Shown here: in pieces, positions 54,294 through 63,215 of the stretch
How the letters are laid out: each line of letters opens with the position of its first letter
Numbering within the stretch: position 1 is the first letter of the stretch
Source: CAZPXZ01 sp965221505
GTDB taxonomy: Bacteria; Pseudomonadota; Alphaproteobacteria; Rhodobacterales; CAZPXZ01
Assembly: GCA_965221505.1 (NCBI GenBank)
Contig: CBDCSI010000002.1
Location: 868,001-932,000 of the forward strand
Reading direction: 5' to 3'
DNA: 64,000 nucleotides
Program-made: the position numbers and the translations under genes
The notes under the pieces: model-generated
The model's database searches: none
Seen by the model: the letters and a program-made list of their open reading frames with translations, nothing else
Told to the model about the DNA's origin: nothing

Positions 54294-55394
54294 ATGAGCC
54301 AGGTTGAACTCAGAGGCGTCCGAAAGTCCTTCGACCAGACCGACGTGATCCACGGCATCGACCTCACGATCGAGTCCGGAGAATTGCTGGTCTTCGTCGG
54401 CCCCTCGGGGTGCGGCAAATCCACTCTTCTGCGACTGATCTGCGGACTGGAGCATCTGAGCGGCGGCGACGTGCGGATCGGCGGGGATTCCATGCGCGGC
54501 GTCAACCCGGCGAACCGGGAAGTGGCGATGGTGTTCCAGTCCTACGCCCTCTATCCGCACATGAACGTTCGCGACAACATGGGCTTCGCCCTGCGCATGG
54601 CCGGCATGAAGAGGGCCGAGCGCGATCGGCGCGTCGAGGAAGCCGCCCGAATTCTCCGGCTGGAGGAGTTTCTCGACCGGCGGCCGAAACAGCTCTCCGG
54701 CGGGCAGCGGCAGCGGGTGGCGATCGGACGGGCCATCGTCCGGAACCCGCGCGTGTTCCTGTTCGACGAGCCGCTCAGCAACCTGGACGCGGAGCTTCGG
54801 GTGCGGATGCGACTCGAGATCTGCAGCCTGCACCAGCAACTCGGCGCCACGATGGTCTACGTGACCCACGACCAGATCGAGGCGATGACCATGGCCGACC
54901 GGATCGCCGTCCTGCGCGACGGCCGAATCGAGCAGGTCGGCACGCCGGAGGAGCTGTATGAACACCCGCAGAACCTGTTCGTGGCCGGCTTCATCGGCTC
55001 GCCCCGGATGAACCTCCTGTCGGGCAGGGTCGACGCCGCAGACGAGAACGGGCTCGCCGTGGCCCTCGACGGCGTCGACGGTCGCGCCCTGCGGCTTCCG
55101 CCGGCGATCCGACCGGTTGCGCCGGGCGATCCGGTCACCGTCGGCATTCGCCCCGAGCATCTCGGAGCGGAGTCGCACGGCGAATTCGCGATCGAGTTCG
55201 ACGTGGGGTTCCGGGAGAATCTGGGCGGAACGACGCTTCTCCATGCGGCAGGCCACCCGGCCGGCGCGATCGTGGTCGAGAGCCGGTCCGGTGCGCCGCC
55301 GGGCGCGAAACGGCACCGGGCCGTCGTTCCGGCAGAGCGGGTTCACCTGTTCGGCGAAGACGGCGCGTCGCTACTTCGACCCGGCTCGTCCTGA
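54294..55394 (+). CDS. ABC importer ATPase (MalK/UgpC type)
   Basis: Energises the third CUT1 importer. Of 366 residues: Walker A GPSGCGKST, signature LSGGQRQR, Walker B FLFDEPLSNLD, VYVTHDQIEAMT, and a C-terminal TOBE domain with VGIRPEHLGAE. It is separated from the permeases by the sialidase-like gene, 68 nt upstream. It ends 24 nt from the convergent enolase-superfamily gene. Confidence 0.92.
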   Translation: MSQVELRGVRKSFDQTDVIHGIDLTIESGELLVFVGPSGCGKSTLLRLICGLEHLSGGDVRIGGDSMRGVNPANREVAMVFQSYALYPHMNVRDNMGFALRMAGMKRAERDRRVEEAARILRLEEFLDRRPKQLSGGQRQRVAIGRAIVRNPRVFLFDEPLSNLDAELRVRMRLEICSLHQQLGATMVYVTHDQIEAMTMADRIAVLRDGRIEQVGTPEELYEHPQNLFVAGFIGSPRMNLLSGRVDAADENGLAVALDGVDGRALRLPPAIRPVAPGDPVTVGIRPEHLGAESHGEFAIEFDVGFRENLGGTTLLHAAGHPAGAIVVESRSGAPPGAKRHRAVVPAERVHLFGEDGASLLRPGSS

Positions 55395-55418
55395 AGCCGC
55401 TCAGGCCGCGGGCGCCGC

Positions 55419-56618
55419 TCAGGCCTGCCAGTACTCGTCGGGCGGCGGCCCCCAGTCGTGCAACGCGCAGCAATAGACCGCCGTCTCGTCGAACGGATAC
55501 CGCGCCTCGATCTCCGGCGTCAGCGTCACGCCGATCCCCGGCGCCGTCGGCCGCAGGAGCCGGCCGCCGACGATCCGCCCCTGGTCGGCAATCATCTCGT
55601 CGGCGAGGGGAAAGGCCAGCATGGGATACTCCACCAGCGACCCCCCGGCGGCAAAGGCCGCGTGGTAGCTCGCCATGATCGCGACCGCCCCGCCCCAGGC
55701 GTGAACCACCGTATCGACGCCGCATGCGCGCGCACCCTCGAAGACCTCCGTCACCGCTCCGATGCCGCCGATCACGGACGCGTCGGGCTGAACGAAGTCG
55801 AACGCGCCGGCTCTCGCACGGTCGAGCAATTCCCGCGGCGTGGTGACGGTCTCGCCGCCGCAGACCGGGACGTCGGTCCGCTTTCGCAGCTCGGCGAACG
55901 CCGCCGGATCGTCCGGTCCGAGCGCCTCTTCGAGAAACCGAATGCGCCGGTCCGTCCGCGCATGGACCGCCTCGACGAAGGCCAGGGCGTCCTCGACCGG
56001 CTGCGGCGGGTCGGCGAGATTCTGGCACATGTCGACGCCGACGCCGATGCCGCGCGCCGCCGCAGTCTCCAGCACCCAGGCGGTCCGCCGAACGTCGCCC
56101 TTCACCGAGCGGATCTTGTAGAGGTCGATTCCCATCGAGGACAGGAGATCCAGCTCCCGCTCGAACTGCTCGACGGAGTCGCAGCATCCCCCGCTTCCGT
56201 AGACCGCGACGGAGTCGCCGAAGTCCGAGCCGAGCGTCTCGTATACGGGAACGCCGAGGCTCTTCGCCCGGGCGTCCTGCAGGGCGATCTCGAACGCGCT
56301 GATGGCGTGGCGGGCCGCCCCCTGCATCGACCAGTAGTCGCACACGCTCCGCAGATCCCGTATCCGGCGCTCGACGTCGAATCCGTCCCGGCCGATCACG
56401 TGCGGCGCGCAGAGATCGACGATCGCCTCGAACACCCGCGGCGCGAAGACGGCAAGGTATCCCTCGCCCAGACCCCGGACGCCGTTCTCGAGAACGATCT
56501 CGACCATCCCGACCGTACGCTTCGGACCGTTCGGAAAGCACTCCTTGATCTCGGGATCGTCCGCGTCCGCGTAGGGCGAGCTGAGCAGGATGCAGCGCGC
56601 ATCGGCGACTGCGCTCAT
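55419..56618 (-). CDS. enolase-superfamily (mandelate racemase-like) enzyme
   Basis: A 399-residue barrel enzyme acting on a carboxylate substrate, probably a sugar-acid dehydratase or racemase. Likely active-site residues: K168-x-R170 on strand 2, metal ligands D196, E230 and E256, and D279 with H306 (VHAWGG) as the second base. K-x-R is atypical and no substrate can be assigned. Its ATG overlaps the stop of the 2-hydroxyacid dehydrogenase gene by one nt (TGATG), so the two are coupled. With the upstream DHDPS-family gene they form a three-gene catabolic operon facing the importer. Confidence 0.85.
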   Translation of the reverse strand: MSAVADARCILLSSPYADADDPEIKECFPNGPKRTVGMVEIVLENGVRGLGEGYLAVFAPRVFEAIVDLCAPHVIGRDGFDVERRIRDLRSVCDYWSMQGAARHAISAFEIALQDARAKSLGVPVYETLGSDFGDSVAVYGSGGCCDSVEQFERELDLLSSMGIDLYKIRSVKGDVRRTAWVLETAAARGIGVGVDMCQNLADPPQPVEDALAFVEAVHARTDRRIRFLEEALGPDDPAAFAELRKRTDVPVCGGETVTTPRELLDRARAGAFDFVQPDASVIGGIGAVTEVFEGARACGVDTVVHAWGGAVAIMASYHAAFAAGGSLVEYPMLAFPLADEMIADQGRIVGGRLLRPTAPGIGVTLTPEIEARYPFDETAVYCCALHDWGPPPDEYWQA

Positions 56619-57544
56619 CAATAGCCCCGCGAAAGGTCGACCGGGTTGTCCGGCGCTTCGCCCCTGCGGTAACGGCCGAGATTGACCTCGAATAAGTCGA
56701 TCTTGCGATCGCACTCGCTGTCGCTTCCGCCTCCGGTGTGCTGGGTCAGGAGAACGTTGGGCGCATCCCAAAGCGGACTGTCGGCGGGAAGGGGCTCGAC
56801 GAGGGTGACGTCGATCAGGGCGCCGGAGACGCGCCCGTCCGACAACGCCTCGACGAGCGCCGCCTCGTCGACCAGCGAGCCCCGGCCGAGATTGGCGAAG
56901 ACGGCACCGGGTTTGAGGAGGGACAATCGACGGCGGTCGAACGCCTGGCGCGTGTTCTCGGTCTCCGGCGCGACGCAGGCGACGATATCCGCATCTGCCA
57001 GCGCCCGATCCAGCGCCTCGTCGGTCCAGTCGCTGGCGAACGGCACGATCTCGCAGCCGAACGGACGGAGCAGCTCGGCCAGCCGCCGGTTGATGGCGCC
57101 GTATCCGAACAGCACCACGCGGCGCCCCGTGAGGAGCCGCAGCCTGGGACGGTAAGCGGGACCCACCCACTCCTTGCGCCGCTGCAGGACGAACAGGCGG
57201 TCGATCCCCCGGTAGAGCGCCAGGATGCCGGCGAGACAGGACTCGGCTACCGGGTTTGCGAAGAACCCGCGCAGGTTGGAAATGCGCACCCCAGACCGTT
57301 CGATGTCTGGGCGCAGGTAGGCGTCGATGCCGGTGGAATCGAGCTGCAGCCAGCGCAGCGCGGAGGACGCGGCCACCCAGTCCGGGGGAACGCTGCCCAG
57401 CGCGACTTCCGACGCCAGAAACCGCGCGTCGGGCGGGCCGTCGAGGGACGCGGGCTCCGCGAAATGCACCCGGTCGCCGGCGGCGATCCTCTCCAGCCGG
57501 GACCGCTGCGCGGAATCGACCCCGATACAGACGAACAGTTCCAT
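56618..57544 (-). CDS. D-isomer-specific 2-hydroxyacid dehydrogenase family protein
   Basis: An NAD(P)-dependent dehydrogenase reducing 2-keto acids or oxidising D-2-hydroxy acids. Of 308 residues, the Rossmann motif GYG with A-I-N lies at 147-152 (the third Gly of GxGxxG is replaced by Asn). The catalytic triad R221 (LGRGS), E250 (VEPLP) and H269 (TQHTGG) is complete. The ATG at 57544 follows GGGGGA. It is the middle gene of the three-gene minus-strand operon and could act on the keto acid made by its neighbours. Confidence 0.88.
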   Translation of the reverse strand: MELFVCIGVDSAQRSRLERIAAGDRVHFAEPASLDGPPDARFLASEVALGSVPPDWVAASSALRWLQLDSTGIDAYLRPDIERSGVRISNLRGFFANPVAESCLAGILALYRGIDRLFVLQRRKEWVGPAYRPRLRLLTGRRVVLFGYGAINRRLAELLRPFGCEIVPFASDWTDEALDRALADADIVACVAPETENTRQAFDRRRLSLLKPGAVFANLGRGSLVDEAALVEALSDGRVSGALIDVTLVEPLPADSPLWDAPNVLLTQHTGGGSDSECDRKIDLFEVNLGRYRRGEAPDNPVDLSRGY

Positions 57545-57611
57545 CGAATCCCCCAGCCTCCCAATTGTCCCGTGTCTGCTGGCCACGTCCCCGGCGGGGC
57601 GCGAGGAGGCT

Positions 57612-58571
57612 TCAGTCGCCGATCCTCGGCACGCCGGCCGACCGCATCATGGCGAGCGCCGCGTCCCGGTACCGCGCCCGTACGTCTCGGGTCGGGGGCC
57701 GGCAGCGGCTCGACGGCAGCCCGACCAGTTCCATGCAGAGCTTGTCGAGATATCCGTCGCCCGAAGTGTACTCGCTCTCGATGCGGACCCATAGCTTGTA
57801 GAAGGGCATGGCCTCCTCGACGAGCATGCGCGCGATTTCGGGGTAATTCCCGTCATGCACCTCCCGCATGAGCTTGACGCCCCATTCGGGCCAGAAATTG
57901 CAATTGTGCACCTCGAAGGCGCGCGCCCCGAGGGCCGGCATGGCGCTCATGGCGAAGAGGAGATTGTTGTCGATCACGGTGAACCGGTCGCCGAAGTGCC
58001 GGGTCACGTCCTCGAATTCCATGGCGTCGGTCCGGGGGGCGGCCCACTTCAGGCCGACGACGTTGGGAATGCGGGCGAGCCGCTCGACCATGCGGAAGGA
58101 GATCCCTGCGCTGGTCCAGAAGGTGTTGTAGACGATAATCCCGAGACCGGGCGCGGCGGACGCGGCGGCGCACACGAACGCCTCGAAGTCGCCCTCCGTA
58201 TGCGCGAAGTAATACGGGCAGGAGACCTGGATATACTGCGCGCCGACCCGTTCCGCCGCGCGGGCGAGCCGTTCGAGCTCCAGCGTGCTGGTCGATTGCG
58301 CCCCCATGGCCAGGGGAACGCGCCCCGCGACCTCGTCTACGGCGATTTCGGCGACCCGGACGCGCTCGTCCAGCGTCATGGTGGAAAAGTCACCCGCGGC
58401 GCCGGCCACGAGGAAGGTCGAATTGCGGGCGTCCAGGCCGTGGTCCAGCAGGAAGCGGATATGCGTTCGGAGCGCCGGCTCGGCGAGGGGAAACTCCGGC
58501 TCGTCCCGAAACGGCGTCGGAAGGGTCACGTAGCAGCCGGCCAGTTCGGCCTTGAGGCGTTCTGCGTCCAT
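57612..58571 (-). CDS. DHDPS/N-acetylneuraminate lyase superfamily enzyme
   Basis: A class I aldolase-type TIM barrel, 319 residues. The catalytic Tyr is Y148 in IIVYNTF and the Schiff-base Lys is K175 in VGLKWAAP. The GTGE substrate loop of DHDPS is replaced by AGAAGDFSTM (56-65), and YFAHTEGDFEAF is unusual. It is therefore not a canonical DapA, NanA or KdgD. It is the first gene of the operon with a 2-hydroxyacid dehydrogenase and an enolase-superfamily enzyme, facing an importer operon with a sialidase-like protein. A lyase for a keto-deoxy sugar acid is plausible. Confidence 0.8.
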   Translation of the reverse strand: MDAERLKAELAGCYVTLPTPFRDEPEFPLAEPALRTHIRFLLDHGLDARNSTFLVAGAAGDFSTMTLDERVRVAEIAVDEVAGRVPLAMGAQSTSTLELERLARAAERVGAQYIQVSCPYYFAHTEGDFEAFVCAAASAAPGLGIIVYNTFWTSAGISFRMVERLARIPNVVGLKWAAPRTDAMEFEDVTRHFGDRFTVIDNNLLFAMSAMPALGARAFEVHNCNFWPEWGVKLMREVHDGNYPEIARMLVEEAMPFYKLWVRIESEYTSGDGYLDKLCMELVGLPSSRCRPPTRDVRARYRDAALAMMRSAGVPRIGD

Positions 58572-58751
58572 CGCCGGTTCCCCGTATCCGGGAGCGCGCC
58601 CGAGCCGCCGCCTCGGGGCCGCGCTCCGCCCGGCCCGAACGGTCGCGATCCGCGCCGACGGGCTGATTGTACGCCACTATTCCCCGCTTCGAGCGGCGTT
58701 TCTTGACGCAAATCGCCGCGAACTGTACTTTGCAGGCCAAGTCCGCCGACC

Positions 58752-59906
58752 TTGACGGAGTTCCCCGGGTTGCGATCGCCCACGCCGGACTGCGTCCGCT
58801 TCAATCTCGTCCTCCAGGCGGAGTTTCCGCCGAACGCCATGATTCTGGCCAGCGAGGCGCTGCGCATCGCCAACCAGAACACGGGCCAGCGCATGTTCGA
58901 CTGGCGGCTGGTCTCGGAGGACGGCCGTCCGGTACGCGCCAGCAACGGCATGGAGTTCGAATGCGACTGCTCCGTCGACCGGATGCCCGACGCGGAGGTC
59001 TGTCTCCTGTTCGAGGGCAACCTGCCGACGCAACTGAACTCGAACCGTCTCCTCCGCGCCATTCGGGGCGCCGACCGCCGGGGCGCGACCGTCGGCGGAA
59101 TCGACACCGGCGCCTTCGCCCTTGCGGAAGCCGGCGTCGCGCCGGTCGGCGACGGATCCGCGACGGTGCTGCACTGGGAGGCCGCGCCGACGTTCCTAGA
59201 ACGCTTTCCGACAGCCGAGGTCCGTAACCAGATCTTCCTGTTTCAGGGACGGCGGGCGCATTGCGCCGGCGGCGTCGCGACGCTCGACATGGTCCTCGCC
59301 CTGATCGCCGAGTTCAAGGGAGAAGCGCTCGCCAACGAGATCGCGGACGCGCTGGTCCATACCCGTCGTCCTGCGGAGACGCCGCAACGCGGCTCCGGCC
59401 AGACGGGCTCCGCGAGCGACGCCGCCGTGCGAAGGCTGGTTCGATTGATGGAACAAAACCTCGAGACGCCGCTCGTCCTGTCGGAACTGGCGCGGAAGAC
59501 GGGGGTTTCCCGACGAACGCTCGCGCGCCTCAGCCACCGCGCGTTCGGACTGTCGCCGATGCGTCTCTACCTGGCGCTGCGCCTGCAGGCGGCGCGAAAC
59601 TTCCTGTTCTACGACGAGTTCTCGATTACGGAGGTGGCCATGGCCTGCGGGTTCTCCCAGGCCGCCGTGTTCTCGCGGGCGTTTCGCAGCCGATTCGGCC
59701 AGTCTCCGCGCGCGTTCCGGGCCGAGGTTCGCGCCAGCCAGAATCTGGCCCTCCGCCCCGAGCTGCACCGGCTGGCGCCGGACCGGAATACGACCCCTAC
59801 GGTCGAATCCGGCCGCCGGTTGCCGGGTGCGCCACGCCCGGCGCTCGAGGTCCGGCGAAGGGAGAACGACACGGGGCCGCCGGAAGGCGTTGCGAGAGCC
59901 GACTGA
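58752..59906 (+). CDS. GlxA-type AraC regulator (DJ-1/PfpI-like + AraC HTH)
   Basis: A 384-residue regulator: an N-terminal glutamine-amidotransferase-1-like ligand domain (about 15-195, VGGIDTGAFALAEAGV and AHCAGGVATLDMVLALIAE) followed by a tandem AraC-type DNA-binding domain (about 225-325, LSELARKTGVSRRTLARL and ITEVAMACGFSQAAVFSRAFRSRFGQSPRAFR). The group includes regulators of carnitine and glycine betaine use (CdhR, GbdR). It is divergent from the three-gene catabolic operon across 180 nt. The start is uncertain: TTG at 58752 is the best available; no ribosome site is obvious. Confidence 0.87.
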   Translation: MTEFPGLRSPTPDCVRFNLVLQAEFPPNAMILASEALRIANQNTGQRMFDWRLVSEDGRPVRASNGMEFECDCSVDRMPDAEVCLLFEGNLPTQLNSNRLLRAIRGADRRGATVGGIDTGAFALAEAGVAPVGDGSATVLHWEAAPTFLERFPTAEVRNQIFLFQGRRAHCAGGVATLDMVLALIAEFKGEALANEIADALVHTRRPAETPQRGSGQTGSASDAAVRRLVRLMEQNLETPLVLSELARKTGVSRRTLARLSHRAFGLSPMRLYLALRLQAARNFLFYDEFSITEVAMACGFSQAAVFSRAFRSRFGQSPRAFRAEVRASQNLALRPELHRLAPDRNTTPTVESGRRLPGAPRPALEVRRRENDTGPPEGVARAD

Positions 59907-60294
59907 GCAGTCGGCATTTCGTTGCCGCGAATCGTCTTGCCGCTCCTCCGATGCGGAGTCCGTAGAGGCTCGGCGGAAATGCGCCCTCTCCCGGCGCCGT
60001 GTCGTGCCGGACCGGCCGGGTCGCAGGCAAGCGTTGCGAATCGGTCGGTGCGACCGGCGCGGGTCGGGCCCAGTCGACCGGGAGGGACCTGGCATCCGAG
60101 ACCGTTTCGGCACGGTTCGATCAGGCAATTCAGCCCCGAAGCCGTATACCGTCCTCCCTCGACGCAATGCGCGAGGAGCGAACGGAGAAGCGAGGAGCAG
60201 ACTATCCGCAACGCACGGGTCGATTCGGGAATCGAACGCCGAGGAGGAGCAGAGGAGAACGAGCGGTCAATCCGGAAATTTCGATGCGGTTCCG
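59907..60294. other. gene-free stretch after the AraC-type regulator
   Basis: About 390 nt with no supported gene. Overlapping frames are Arg-rich shadows. No transposase or phage remnant is recognised. Confidence 0.35.
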
Positions 60295-60310
60295 GCGCTG
60301 GCGCCAGCGC
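60295..60310. repeat. perfect 16-bp GC palindrome at the end of the DUF1640 gene
   Basis: GCGCTGGCGCCAGCGC, six nt beyond the stop codon of the minus-strand coiled-coil gene. It could form a tight hairpin in that transcript and act as a 3' end, but it has no loop or U-tract. Confidence 0.4.
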
Positions 60311-60316
60311 GTTCCC

Positions 60317-60802
60317 TCACAGGAGCTTAAACAGGGTAACTGCCAAGCCGGCCAGACCGATCATCACGCTGACGAGAAACAACGTCGTGCGGACCAACCA
60401 CTTCAGGATCGTAGCCTGCACCGCTTCGCCTGAAGCCCGGATTTCCACCCGCACACGCGCGAATTCTACCTTTGTCTGCTCGCGATGAGCTGCGATCTCC
60501 CGGCGCAACTCAGCAAACTCTGTCTTCGTCTCTTCGCGAAAAGCCTCGAGCTCTTGCAGCAATTTCTCGAAAGGGTCCGCGTTTTCCTGCCGTACGCGCT
60601 TGAACTCTACCAGCACTTCCCCGCGAAGCGGCCTTCGTTCAAAGTCCTTCCTCAACTCGTCGACTCTGGCCCCGACAGCCTGGACGCTTACAACTACAGC
60701 GGCTTGCTCCTTGGCCAAGGTCTCGGCCTGCACAAGGGAAAAGCCGCCGTCTTCGAGGCGCTTTGCGAAGCCAATAGGGTCGAATGCGGGCGTGTGGTTC
60801 AT
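60317..60802 (-). CDS. DUF1640 coiled-coil membrane-anchored protein
   Basis: A 161-residue protein with the DUF1640 (CCDC90/MCUR1-like) N-terminus FDPIGFAKRLEDGGFSLVQAETLAK. A long charged coiled coil (about 40-125, ELRKDFE, ETKTEFAELRREI, QTKVEFARVRVEI) and a C-terminal membrane helix (about 133-158, TTLFLVSVMIGLAGLAVTLF) follow. The function of this bacterial family is unknown. Its start ATG at 60802 directly precedes the conserved part. The gene is somewhat lower in GC than its neighbours. Confidence 0.82.
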   Translation of the reverse strand: MNHTPAFDPIGFAKRLEDGGFSLVQAETLAKEQAAVVVSVQAVGARVDELRKDFERRPLRGEVLVEFKRVRQENADPFEKLLQELEAFREETKTEFAELRREIAAHREQTKVEFARVRVEIRASGEAVQATILKWLVRTTLFLVSVMIGLAGLAVTLFKLL

Positions 60803-61236
60803 GGCGCCATCATAGCCTCCGGATGGCGCGCTGCAAGGAGGTATCGTCGAATCACAGACTCGCCCATCCGCGACCGGAATTACCGATTGCGTGCGACCCA
60901 TTGGCCGCGATCTTCCTGGCCGATCAGGTCCCGTGAGCCCCGTGATTCCGGCTACATCAGATTCCGGCTATATTGTGTTCCTCCCGCCAGCTGAGGACGT
61001 ATGTTGCCGCTACTCGACAACCGGGAATCGGTCGCCACGGAAGCGACCTCCATCGGCATCGCTCCTGCCAGAGGGGCGCACTGGGTCCGGTTTGCGGACC
61101 GGAACCTGACCGATCGCCGGGCAACCAGGCGAAGCGTCCGGAGCCAAGCCCGTAGCTACTGCCCGATTTCGCCGTCCGAACGCCGGGCGGCACCGTCTGC
61201 GCCGCTCGCGGAATAGGTCAAGCAATAGGTCACTCG
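60803..61236. other. gene-free stretch with a short direct repeat
   Basis: 434 nt without a supported gene; a 71-residue frame at 61001-61216 lacks features. GATTCCGGCTAYAT occurs twice in tandem at 60944-60957 and 60960-60973 (16-bp period). Confidence 0.4.
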
Positions 61237-61584
61237 ATGTCGACTTCAGACGAAGGGGCACTGCAGAAGGAGATCGATGCTCTGAAGGCCGCGCTGGAAC
61301 CAAAGATGAAAGCGCTGATTGAAGACTCCGCGTCGACGTACGAAGCGGAAGACTTGCTGCTTGCATTTGCGACCGAGCTCGAACGCGAGATCGTTGCCCG
61401 ACTCGAACGCGCACGCACCGAGGAAGGCGATCGCTCCGGCGCCGCGCGTTCGGTGACGGATTCGGACGATGCGGCATCGCGCCGGCGGGAAGCTCTCCCT
61501 GGGAAGGGCGAAGGAGAAGACGAAGAATACGATAATGTCTTGCCGTTTCCCCGCAAACGGGACCGGAATTCGCGCGACCGGTGA
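61237..61584 (+). CDS. small acidic hypothetical protein
   Basis: A 115-residue frame with a helical, acidic N-terminal half (LQKEIDALKAALEPKMKALIED, EDLLLAFATELEREIVARLERA) and a charged tail ending in VLPFPRKR. The amphipathic pattern looks like a real protein, unlike the surrounding Arg-rich shadows. I know no family. The ribosome site is weak. Its relation to the neighbours is unknown. Confidence 0.45.
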   Translation: MSTSDEGALQKEIDALKAALEPKMKALIEDSASTYEAEDLLLAFATELEREIVARLERARTEEGDRSGAARSVTDSDDAASRRREALPGKGEGEDEEYDNVLPFPRKRDRNSRDR

Positions 61585-61873
61585 GACCTGGGACACCACG
61601 ATCCAGAGTCGACGTGACCTGAACGAGGCATGCAACGGTCACGGAACCGGCGGGCTTTGGCCGACCATGGGTAGATTCAAGGACGCAGTCGCGTCTCGTA
61701 ATCCGATTCTCGGCGAACGACACGGTTCGCGCCGGCGCTTCGGACGGCGCTTCCCATGACCGTGTTGCCGCCTGCGTGATCCGGAAACCGTCGCCGTCGC
61801 GACGGCACGCCCCGTCGCGCGTCGGGCCGGAACCGAACGTCCTGCGGCTGCGAAGCGCGTCAGCCGCCCTGCC

Positions 61874-62980
61874 TCATGCCGAATACTGCGCGACGGGATC
61901 GCCCAGCGCGTCCCAATTCGGCTCGATACCAAGGCCGGGTCTCGCCGACGCGGACATCCGGCCGTTCTCCCGCCGGGGCGCGCCATGCGCATTGGACACG
62001 GTCACGTAACTGTTGAAATCCGTCGAGGTGAAACGGAACCGCTCCGGCGTCGAGTGGGCCAGATGGGCGATCGCGGCCGTCGCGACGTCGCCGCCCCAGC
62101 TGTCCTCGATCGTCATCGGTATCCCGAGCGACACGCACACGTCCCGGAGGAGACGTGCCCGGGTTAGCCCTCCGAGCTTCGAGATTTTCAGGTTCACCGC
62201 GTCGATCGCACCGTCTCCATGGGCCCGGAGCAACGGCTGGAGACCGTCGACGTTCTCGTCCAGGACGAACGGCAGCGTCGTGCGCCTCCGCACGGTGAGG
62301 GATTCCTCGTACGTAAGGCAAGGCTGCTCGATATAGACGTCCAGATCCGCAACGGCGTTCGCAACCCGCACCGCTTCGTGGGTCTGCCAGCCGGTGTTCG
62401 CGTCGGCCACCAGGACGTCGGTCTCCTCCAGCACGCCGCGCACCGCCCGGATCCGCGCGATGTCCGCCTCCGGCGCGCCGCCCACCTTCAACTGAAACCG
62501 CCGGTACCCCTCGGATCGGAACCGGGCCACGTCGGCCGCCATCTCCTCCGACGATCGCTGGCTGATCGCCCGGTATAGGACGACCGAATCGCCCTGACGC
62601 CCGCCCATGAGATCGACGACCGGCGCCGCGAGCCGCTTGCCCAGAAGATCCCAGCACGCGACGTCGAGGGCCGACTTCACGTACGGGTGCCCGAGAAGCG
62701 CCGCGTCCATCGCGCCGTTGAACCCGACGAGGTTGCTCGGATCCAGCCCCATCAGATGCGGCGCCAGTTCGGCGATTCCGACCCGAACGCCCGGACCGTA
62801 GGCCGGGAGGTAGAAGGGTCCGAGCGGACAGACTTCCCCGTAGCCCTCCAGCCCCGAATCCGTCTCCAGGGCTACCAAGGTGCTGTCGAAGACGTCGACG
62901 TATTTGCCCTTGGCCCAGCTGTAGCGCCCCTCCTTCAGCGGAAGGTCGACCTGGTAGACCCGAATTCCGGTGAGTTTCAT
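61874..62980 (-). CDS. enolase-superfamily enzyme, hydroxyproline-betaine epimerase/hydroxyproline dehydratase-like
   Basis: A 368-residue MLE-type barrel enzyme. The strand-2 base is K165 in QLKVGG, metal ligands D193 (VADANTGW), E218 (YIEQPC) and D241 (LDENVD). The second base is K265 in NLKISKLGG, and the final loop is IEDSWGGD. KVGG, TGWQTHEA and STDFNSYV closely resemble what I recall of 4-hydroxyproline-betaine 2-epimerase (HpbD) and cis-3-hydroxyproline dehydratases. The substrate is not proven. The ATG at 62980 follows GGAGGGAGGA; the upstream open frame to 63484 is a shadow. It is divergent from a metallo-hydrolase gene across 235 nt. Confidence 0.82.
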   Translation of the reverse strand: MKLTGIRVYQVDLPLKEGRYSWAKGKYVDVFDSTLVALETDSGLEGYGEVCPLGPFYLPAYGPGVRVGIAELAPHLMGLDPSNLVGFNGAMDAALLGHPYVKSALDVACWDLLGKRLAAPVVDLMGGRQGDSVVLYRAISQRSSEEMAADVARFRSEGYRRFQLKVGGAPEADIARIRAVRGVLEETDVLVADANTGWQTHEAVRVANAVADLDVYIEQPCLTYEESLTVRRRTTLPFVLDENVDGLQPLLRAHGDGAIDAVNLKISKLGGLTRARLLRDVCVSLGIPMTIEDSWGGDVATAAIAHLAHSTPERFRFTSTDFNSYVTVSNAHGAPRRENGRMSASARPGLGIEPNWDALGDPVAQYSA

Positions 62981-63215
62981 GCTCCTCCCTCCGTTCCGGC
63001 CGCAGGAACGCCACGCATCCGGCTCCGCAGGCCCGGCGGGGCTCCGCGGCCGGACCATTCTACCGGCAGGACCGGGCGGCAGCGGGCCGGACGGGCCGTT
63101 CCGCCGGCGCCCGACGTCTAAGCCGGTCGCGACCGCGTCCGGCGCACCCCGGCGGAGTCCGCCGCAACCGGCTATCCTTGCGCCGAGCGAAGGTCCGGCT
63201 GAAGGGAGAGCGGCC

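Noticed and set aside
61001..61216. 71-residue ORF beginning in a gene-free stretch
   Set aside because: No recognisable features, poor start context and overlapping open frames on both strands.
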